The notes beneath the pieces are model-generated. The model worked only from the letters and a program-made list of their open reading frames with translations, was not told where the DNA came from and did not search any database. The translations under genes and the position numbers were made by a program. Of a stretch of 10,039 nucleotides of DNA, positions 6,467-10,039 are shown one piece after another (within the stretch, counting starts at the first letter, position 1; every line of letters starts with the position of its first letter). Source of the DNA: Planctomycetota bacterium (GTDB taxonomy: Bacteria; Planctomycetota; Planctomycetia; Planctomycetales; Planctomycetaceae); the NCBI GenBank assembly GCA_024278285.1, contig JAJRTM010000802.1, forward strand, positions 1 through 10,039, in the 5' to 3' direction.

Positions 6467-6617
6467 GTAGGATGGCGTGCTTGCACCCATCTTTGCGTGC
6501 CGAGTTGCGTTCAATGAAAAATAGAGAGTCAATCTGTTATTATTCTGCCATTGATTTACCGGCATGGGACTAATGAACTGGAAACCGTATTTGATGGGTG
6601 CAAGCACGCCATCCTAC
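6467..6617. mobile_element. 151-bp MITE-like element with perfect 25-bp terminal inverted repeats
   Basis: The left end 6467-6491 (starting GTAGGATGGCGTGCTTGC) is an exact reverse complement of 6593-6617. The 101-bp interior is AT-rich, shows no coding sequence and has no matching arms of its own. Perfect ends of this length around a short non-coding core are the signature of a miniature inverted-repeat element, or of a very strong hairpin. No obvious target-site duplication flanks it. The piece TTGCGTGCCGAGTTGCGTT just inside the left end resembles GTGCGCGCCAAGTTGCGTA at 9339-9357. Confidence 0.65.
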
Positions 6618-6685
6618 AGTTTGAGATGAAGTTTCCAAAAGAAAATTTCGTGTTAATTGGTCTCTATTCGTGGTTCAAATCCCTG

Positions 6686-6711
6686 TTTGGTTGCGGCTAT
6701 GCCGCGCTGGG
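6686..6711 (+). repeat. GGTTGYGGCTAWGCCGC hairpin repeat, copy 2
   Basis: TTTGGTTGCGGCTATGCCGC then GCTGGG. The stem GCGGC-TAT-GCCGC is perfect here. Same orientation as the copies at 235-260 and 9845-9865. It abuts the 16-bp direct repeat beginning at 6712. Confidence 0.65.
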
Positions 6712-6727
6712 AATTCAAAAGGAGCAC
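6712..6727 (+). repeat. 16-bp direct repeat, left copy
   Basis: AATTCAAAAGGAGCAC is identical to 6871-6886. The left copy touches the first base of the 6728-6857 element; the right copy lies 13 bp beyond its other end. Confidence 0.75.
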
Positions 6728-6857
6728 GTAACTATTCAGCTTTGGCGTAGGGTCCGCTATTGCGGACCACGATGGGAAGTGGATCCCCCTATTTGTAATA
6801 GCGGACCCTACGGACAACCTGAATTCCGGCAAAAACTAAGCATCACTGAATAGTTAC
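6728..6857. mobile_element. 130-bp MITE-like element with perfect GTAACTATTCAG ends
   Basis: The ends GTAACTATTCAG (6728-6739) and CTGAATAGTTAC (6846-6857) are exact reverse complements. Inside, GTAGGGTCCGC (6748-6756 onward) can fold locally as GGTCCGCTATTGCGGACC. It can alternatively pair over a distance with ATAGCGGACCCTAC near 6799-6811, giving two competing stems. A shorter relative lies at 4659-4751, and a solo inner hairpin lies at 1824-1840. It has no coding capacity of its own, so any movement would depend on a transposase elsewhere; none with matching ends is in the window. Confidence 0.65.
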
Positions 6858-6870
6858 AGAGGCACATATT

Positions 6871-6886
6871 AATTCAAAAGGAGCAC
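6871..6886 (+). repeat. 16-bp direct repeat, right copy
   Basis: AATTCAAAAGGAGCAC, identical to 6712-6727. Confidence 0.75.
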
Positions 6887-6899
6887 AGACATTCCTGCC

Positions 6900-6916
6900 G
6901 TCAGGCACAGCCTGAC
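6900..6916. repeat. GTCAGGC-ACA-GCCTGAC hairpin
   Basis: Perfect 7-bp stem with a 3-base loop. The left half (GCCGTCAGGCACA) recurs at about 9605-9617 inside another palindromic element, so this is probably a shared repeat module rather than a terminator; there is no T-run. Confidence 0.5.
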
Positions 6917-6998
6917 CTACATTCAATTCCAAAACTTTTCGAATGAGCCGTACGGTTTAAGTATCGATGCTCCCATCATCTCTGTTTATTGTTTTTCA

Positions 6999-7161
6999 CC
7001 ACGAAGGCCCGAAGAGACCAAGAAAGAAAAAAAAGACGCTATGTCTGAAAATTAATTCGCGATAATTTACGTTTATTTGTGATTCGATACCTTCAAATTA
7101 TGCAGGCCGGTTTACGCAGTCGCCTTCGGCTTGCCGTTAAACGATTTCGTTTCTTTCGTGG
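6999..7161. repeat. MITE-like palindromic element, copy 2 (CACGAAG-type ends)
   Basis: It begins CCACGAAGGCCCGAAGAGACC followed by an A-rich tract and ends TTTCGTTTCTTTCGTGG, an imperfect inverted match. The order of parts mirrors 46-225: CACGAAG end, A-tract, ATTCGCG..TAAT..CGTTTATT segment, ACCTTC, the 38-bp exact core, then a T-rich end. It lies only 70 bp before the small membrane gene, so that gene's promoter may lie within or next to it. Confidence 0.6.
7107..7144 (+). repeat. 38-bp exact repeat, copy 2 (core hairpin)
   Basis: Identical to 139-176 in sequence and orientation; imperfect stem-loop. Confidence 0.85.
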
Positions 7162-7230
7162 CTCTTTAATAAAGGCTTCCTCAAGTAAAAACTTACCATC
7201 TCAAACCTTCTTTATCAGATACCTGTTGCT

Positions 7231-7713
7231 ATGTTGAAACTGTTTCTGTTTATTGCCCGATTTTCCATTACAGCCTGGCTCGGGGCGGCGGTTTTGTTTG
7301 TCGTGCTGACGGTGATGGAAATTCTCTCCGGACAGTTTGGCAGCATCGTGCTCGACGGCCTTGTCTTGCTGAGGTTTCCAATTTATTACGCATTCTCATT
7401 CACGCTGCTCGCCATCAGCCTGGCTGCAGGAGTTGCGTGCTGGCTTCGCTCGAAAGGGAAAATCTGTAAACTGTTTACGGTTTTAGTTGCGGCTTCTCTT
7501 CTGATTCTGATTGGTGATTACCTCTGGGTTTACCTTCCTTTGGAAACGATGCTGACACCACTTGGCGTTCCCCGTTCACAAGATTTTCCCTTCTATCACA
7601 AGCTGACTGAAGCGTTGAATTCTGCCGCGATGTTGATCAACCTGATCGCTGCTTGCAGGATCAACTGGCCGGGGAAGTTAGAATTAAATAATGTCAGCTT
7701 GCCGAGCGACTGA
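7231..7713 (+). CDS. Small four-helix membrane protein (DUF4149/TMEM205-like)
   Basis: A 160-residue protein with four hydrophobic helices at about 5-30, 48-71, 80-101 and 124-142. The helix-1 pattern ITAWLGAAVLFVV and the last-helix lead-in FYHKLTEALNSAAMLINLIAA (F-x-H/K-x(4)-LN) resemble DUF4149-type membrane proteins. These have no established biochemical role. The Lys/Arg-rich loop between helices 2 and 3 (RSKGKICK) suggests that loop is cytoplasmic. The start is the ATG at 7231, with no clear Shine-Dalgarno. The gene is 54 bp before the CobA-HemD gene in the same direction, so co-transcription is possible, though no functional link is evident. Family assignment is by pattern and tentative; being a real membrane protein is likely. 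Confidence 0.7.
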   Translation: MLKLFLFIARFSITAWLGAAVLFVVLTVMEILSGQFGSIVLDGLVLLRFPIYYAFSFTLLAISLAAGVACWLRSKGKICKLFTVLVAASLLILIGDYLWVYLPLETMLTPLGVPRSQDFPFYHKLTEALNSAAMLINLIAACRINWPGKLELNNVSLPSD

Positions 7714-7752
7714 TAGAATGCCTGATTCCTCCTTACTCTTTTTCGTATCTAT

Positions 7753-7763
7753 TATAATGGAAG
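7753..7763 (+). promoter_or_regulatory. TATAAT box fused to a GGAAG ribosome-binding site before cobA-hemD
   Basis: A perfect TATAAT (7753-7758) is followed at once by GGAAG (7759-7763), four bases before the ATG at 7768. If the box is used, transcription would begin at about 7764-7766 and the mRNA would be nearly leaderless, losing the GGAAG. No convincing -35 hexamer exists at 16-18 bases. Upstream read-through from the membrane gene is the alternative. Confidence 0.35.
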
Positions 7764-7767
7764 TAGA

Positions 7768-9294
7768 ATGACTACTCGTGCCGGCAAAGTTTATCTGGTT
7801 GGGGCTGGACCTGGTGACCCTGGTTTAATTTCTCTCAAGGGACTTGAATCTCTTCAGCAAGCTGATTTCATTTTATACGATGGGCTTGTTAACCCGCTAA
7901 TCCTTCGACACTCTCGCGCCGATGCAGAAAGAACAGGCAGAGCCGATGAAGCAGGCAAACGGGTTCTGCATCAACAGCAAATTAACGAACGGTTAATCGA
8001 GCAGGCTCAGCTTGGGAAAACGGTTGTCCGGCTTAAAGGGGGCGACCCTTTCATTTTCGGAAGAGGGAGCGAAGAAGCTGCTGCTTTGGCAAATGCAGGA
8101 ATCGAATTTGAAGTCATCCCCGGAATTACCGCAGCGACTGCCGCTGCGGAGTACGCAGGGATATCACTGACGCATCGCGACCATGCCTCTGCGGTATGCC
8201 TTATTACCGGGCATGAAGATCCTGCCAAGCCAGAATCTGCCCTCGATTACAACATTCTCGCACATTTCCCCGGCACGCTGGTTTTTTATATGGGACTGCA
8301 TCGGTGCCAGGAAATTGTCGATTCGTTAATTGAAGCCGGGATGCCTGCTGAAACCATGGGAGCAGTCATTACCAAAGCCACCACCCCGGCTCAAAAAGTG
8401 GTCACCGAGAGAATCGACAAGTTGCCGCAGCGAGTGAAAGAGGCTGGTTTGCACCCTCCTTCGCTGATTATTATTGGCAACTGCGTTCAACAAAGAGAGC
8501 AAATAAAATGGTTTGAAAAGAAACCGCTGTTTGGATTGCGAATCGGAATCACACGCCCGATGGAACAGGCTGAGCCTCAAATTCAAAGAGCCATTCAGCT
8601 TGGTGCAGATCCCGCATTGATGCCGCTGCTCGAAATCAGGGAACCTGAAGATACAACCCAGCTCGATGCCGTTGTCAATGAAATTTCAAAATATGAATGG
8701 ATTCTTTTCACCTCTGCCAACGCGGTACATGGATTGTTTCGTCACCTCTTGAAGTGTGGCAAAGATTTAAGAGTTCTTGGGAACTGCCAGTTGGCCTGTA
8801 TTGGTTCAGCCACTTCAATCGCCCTGAAGCAATACCACTTGAAACCGGACTTGATCCCTTCAAAATATCGCTCTGAAGATCTTGCTCGCGAACTAATCAA
8901 ACTCCAACCGACCGGCCCGCTGCTTTGGCCATGCGCCAACCGGGGCAGAGATGTACTCGAAAAAGAGTTCCACGCGGCAAATATTGAATTGCATCAGGTG
9001 GTTGTTTACGAACACCACGATGTGCAGGAACTTTCGCCACAATGTTTACATTGGTTGAAGAACGAAGAAGTAGACTGGGTCGGCTTGAGCAGTCCAGCAA
9101 TCGCAAGGGCCTTCGCTCGATTATTACCCGCAGAATCGCACGACCATTTAGGAGAAAAACTAAAACTGGCAGCGATCAGTCCCTTAACCGCACGGGCAGC
9201 CAAAGAAGCAGGATTGCCGGTGCAAGTGATTGCAGAAGAGACAACCTGGGAAGGAATCTTCCAGGCAATCATCAAGCAAAATCACTGTTCGTGA
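7768..9294 (+). CDS. cobA-hemD: Bifunctional uroporphyrinogen-III C-methyltransferase / uroporphyrinogen-III synthase (CobA-HemD fusion)
   Basis: A 508-residue two-domain cytoplasmic enzyme. Residues 6-245 are the SAM-dependent uroporphyrinogen-III methyltransferase: VYLVGAGPGDPGLISLKG (8-24), VRLKGGDPFIFGRGSEE (87-103), VIPGITAATAAAEYAGISLTHR (116-137), LITGHED, and PSLIIIGNCV (231-240). Residues 256-503 are uroporphyrinogen-III synthase: GLRIGITRP, PLLEI, the WILFTSANAV (311-320) hallmark, VVVYEH (411-416) and VGLSSPAIARAF. One polypeptide thus closes and inverts hydroxymethylbilane to uroporphyrinogen III and methylates it at C2 and C7 to precorrin-2, the branch toward siroheme, cobalamin or heme d1. 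There is no CysG-type dehydrogenase/ferrochelatase domain. Such fusions are known in several phyla. The start fits the first residues of the SUMT fold. Neither cobalamin nor heme neighbours are in view. Confidence 0.96.
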   Translation: MTTRAGKVYLVGAGPGDPGLISLKGLESLQQADFILYDGLVNPLILRHSRADAERTGRADEAGKRVLHQQQINERLIEQAQLGKTVVRLKGGDPFIFGRGSEEAAALANAGIEFEVIPGITAATAAAEYAGISLTHRDHASAVCLITGHEDPAKPESALDYNILAHFPGTLVFYMGLHRCQEIVDSLIEAGMPAETMGAVITKATTPAQKVVTERIDKLPQRVKEAGLHPPSLIIIGNCVQQREQIKWFEKKPLFGLRIGITRPMEQAEPQIQRAIQLGADPALMPLLEIREPEDTTQLDAVVNEISKYEWILFTSANAVHGLFRHLLKCGKDLRVLGNCQLACIGSATSIALKQYHLKPDLIPSKYRSEDLARELIKLQPTGPLLWPCANRGRDVLEKEFHAANIELHQVVVYEHHDVQELSPQCLHWLKNEEVDWVGLSSPAIARAFARLLPAESHDHLGEKLKLAAISPLTARAAKEAGLPVQVIAEETTWEGIFQAIIKQNHCS

Positions 9295-9572
9295 TAAACT
9301 TACCACAACCACGAAGAAAAGTTCGGCAGGGTATGCTGTGCGCGCCAAGTTGCGTAGGGTACTCTGTTAGATCCCTGGCCTACAAATGGATGCGAACATT
9401 TTCCGCCTATGGAAAACAAAAATAATCTACAATGAAAATCAATACATCCAAAGACTAAAAGCAACCGGCAGCCCCATTGTCAATTTTCTGGAAAATTCAT
9501 AAATTGAATAAATAGTGCCTGACATTGATTGTAAGGTCAATATTTGCTTTTTTCTTTGATGCTGTGAACATC
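9295..9572. other. Intergenic stretch after cobA-hemD, no gene seen
   Basis: A CCACGAAGAAAA string (about 9311) belongs to the CACGAAG class. AGGGTATGCTGTGCGCGCC then AAGTTGCGTAGGGT (9329-9361) is a degenerate relative of the 6467-6510 end. AATTTTC-TG-GAAAATT (9482-9497) is a small AT-rich palindrome. No terminator with a GC stem and T-run was found. Confidence 0.45.
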
Positions 9573-9736
9573 ACCGGGTAGCCCGGCCACTTTAGTGGCT
9601 GGGTGCCGTCAGGCACAAGATGTTTGCGCCATGCGGGTTCCCTCTTCATTGAATGTAAAATTGAAATTGGGCGCACATGGCGCAAACATCTTGTTGCTAC
9701 GCAACCCAACCGCCAGAGGCGGGCGGGCTACCCGGT
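9573..9736. mobile_element. 164-bp palindromic element with 61-bp arms and side hairpins
   Basis: The left arm (9573-9633) and right arm (9676-9736) are imperfect reverse complements around a 42-bp spacer. The inner 19 bp (9615-9633 and 9676-9694) match exactly, as does ACCGGGTAGCCCG at the outer ends. In the middle of each arm the sequence differs, but both arms form a local hairpin: GCCACT-TT-AGTGGC on the left and CCGCC-AGA-GGCGG on the right. No gene of normal composition is encoded. It is probably a non-autonomous repeat able to form a large cruciform. Confidence 0.65.
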
Positions 9737-9744
9737 CCGTTTTG

Positions 9745-9844
9745 AATTGACCACGAAAGAAACGAAAAACACGAAAATAGAAAATGTCAAAGACCTCTTT
9801 TTTTCTCTCTCTGCGGTTCTCTGCGAACTCTGCGGTAAAAATTA
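9745..9844. repeat. Low-complexity CACGAA / CTCTGCGG repeat stretch
   Basis: ACCACGAAAGAAACGAAAAACACGAAAA is followed by a T-rich run and then CTCTGCGGTT-CTCTGCGAA-CTCTGCGG, three near-repeats of about 9-10 bp. The first part is the same CACGAA class as the ends of the 46-225 and 6999-7161 elements. It directly precedes the hairpin repeat at 9845. Confidence 0.55.
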
Positions 9845-9865
9845 TTTGGTTCCGGCTATGCCGGG
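9845..9865 (+). repeat. GGTTCCGGCTATGCCGGG hairpin repeat, copy 3
   Basis: TTTGGTTCCGGCTATGCCGG keeps the layout of the copies at 235 and 6686, but its stem has changed from GCGGC/GCCGC to CCGGC/GCCGG with pairing retained. It borders the broken end of the transposase fragment. Confidence 0.55.
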
Positions 9866-10039
9866 TTATGGATTAAATGTGCCCAGCAAAGTTGATGTTT
9901 GGTGAACATGTTTTTGTAGGCAACGTAATCGTCCGTCGCACCAATCCCGTTGAAAGATTCGCCCAGCACGGCGGTCGCTTCACTCTGTTTTCGTGAGACC
10001 CTGCAACGAAACAAGACGTACATTGAAGTCGAGAAGACC
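9856..10039 (-). pseudogene. IS66-like (DDE) transposase fragment, 3'-truncated
   Basis: Reading inward from the window edge on the minus strand (frame beginning at 10038), an open frame of 60 codons has no start in view. It contains TSMYVLFRCRVSRKQSEATA, VLGESFNGIGATDDYVAYKN and KHQLCWAHLIHN. The G-x-TDDY-AY followed about 15 residues later by Q-x-CWAHL is the signature of the second catalytic aspartate region and downstream helix of IS66-type transposases. The frame ends at TAG (9856-9858), just after HNPA. IS66 proteins normally continue for about a hundred residues beyond CWAHL, including the catalytic Glu, so this copy has lost its C-terminal part. The break falls where the hairpin repeat at 9845-9865 begins. 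The N-terminal part lies outside the window. No intact insertion-sequence end is seen. Confidence 0.7.

Noticed and set aside
6551..6853. Plus-strand open frame of 100 codons in the repeat island
   Set aside because: It reads through the right end of the 151-bp element, the hairpin repeat and the GTAACTATTCAG element; the encoded sequence is only translated repeats.
7714..7767. Cobalamin riboswitch before cobA-hemD
   Set aside because: The gap is only 54 bp and contains no B12-box-like sequence.
8326..8586. Minus-strand open frames inside cobA-hemD
   Set aside because: They are antisense shadows of a strongly conserved coding sequence.
9482..9497. AATTTTC-TG-GAAAATT as a terminator for cobA-hemD
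   Set aside because: It is AT-only at the ends, lies nearly 190 bp after the gene and lacks a T-run.
9497..9905. Open frames on both strands across the 164-bp palindrome
   Set aside because: Both strands give similar peptides because the DNA is palindromic; no protein family is recognisable.
1..10039. CRISPR array, tRNA or rRNA genes
   Set aside because: The repeats are few, irregularly spaced and palindromic rather than regularly interspaced; no cloverleaf with a plausible acceptor and T-arm and no rRNA signature was seen.

Overview
The window looks like part of a planctomycete-type chromosome (order Planctomycetales or close relatives). This is an inference from four things: a lone lpxB, a CobA-HemD fusion, PspA-like and BON-like proteins, and AT-leaning intergenic spaces full of short palindromic repeats of the CACGAAG and GGTCCGC...GCGGACC kind. 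I cannot name a genus. I see no rRNA, tRNA or CRISPR array.

Layout. Positions 1-595 hold no gene, only a palindromic MITE-like repeat (46-225) and a hairpin repeat. A YjbQ/UPF0047 gene (596-1018, +) converges on a ClpP-like serine protease gene (1069-1653, -). That gene is divergent from lpxB (1863-3029, +), which makes lipid A disaccharide. A short PspA/IM30-like coiled-coil gene (3241-3777, +) converges on a cysteine-rich BON-like gene (3906-4268, -). After a 650-bp repeat-bearing gap comes a large multi-pass membrane protein (4926-6326, +) that I do not recognise with certainty. Its architecture resembles GT-C glycosyltransferases.

Positions 6327-7230 are a gene-free island of about 900 bp. 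It is packed with at least three different inverted-repeat elements plus direct repeats. A small four-helix membrane protein (7231-7713, +) and a CobA-HemD bifunctional tetrapyrrole enzyme (7768-9294, +) follow. The last 740 bp hold a 164-bp palindromic element, low-complexity CACGAA/CTCTGCGG repeats, and the 3'-truncated remnant of an IS66-like transposase on the minus strand running off the window edge.

How the genes relate: most are single-gene units with conserved housekeeping or envelope roles (lipid A, PspA-like membrane maintenance, BON-like, membrane proteins, tetrapyrrole synthesis) rather than one pathway. The only plausible co-directional pair is 7231-7713 with 7768-9294. I found no convincing new multigene system. 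The unusual content is the set of non-autonomous palindromic repeat families: two structurally related copies share a 38-bp exact match, one element has perfect 25-bp inverted ends, one pair shares GTAACTATTCAG-type ends, and one has 61-bp arms in which different sequences fold into the same side hairpin.
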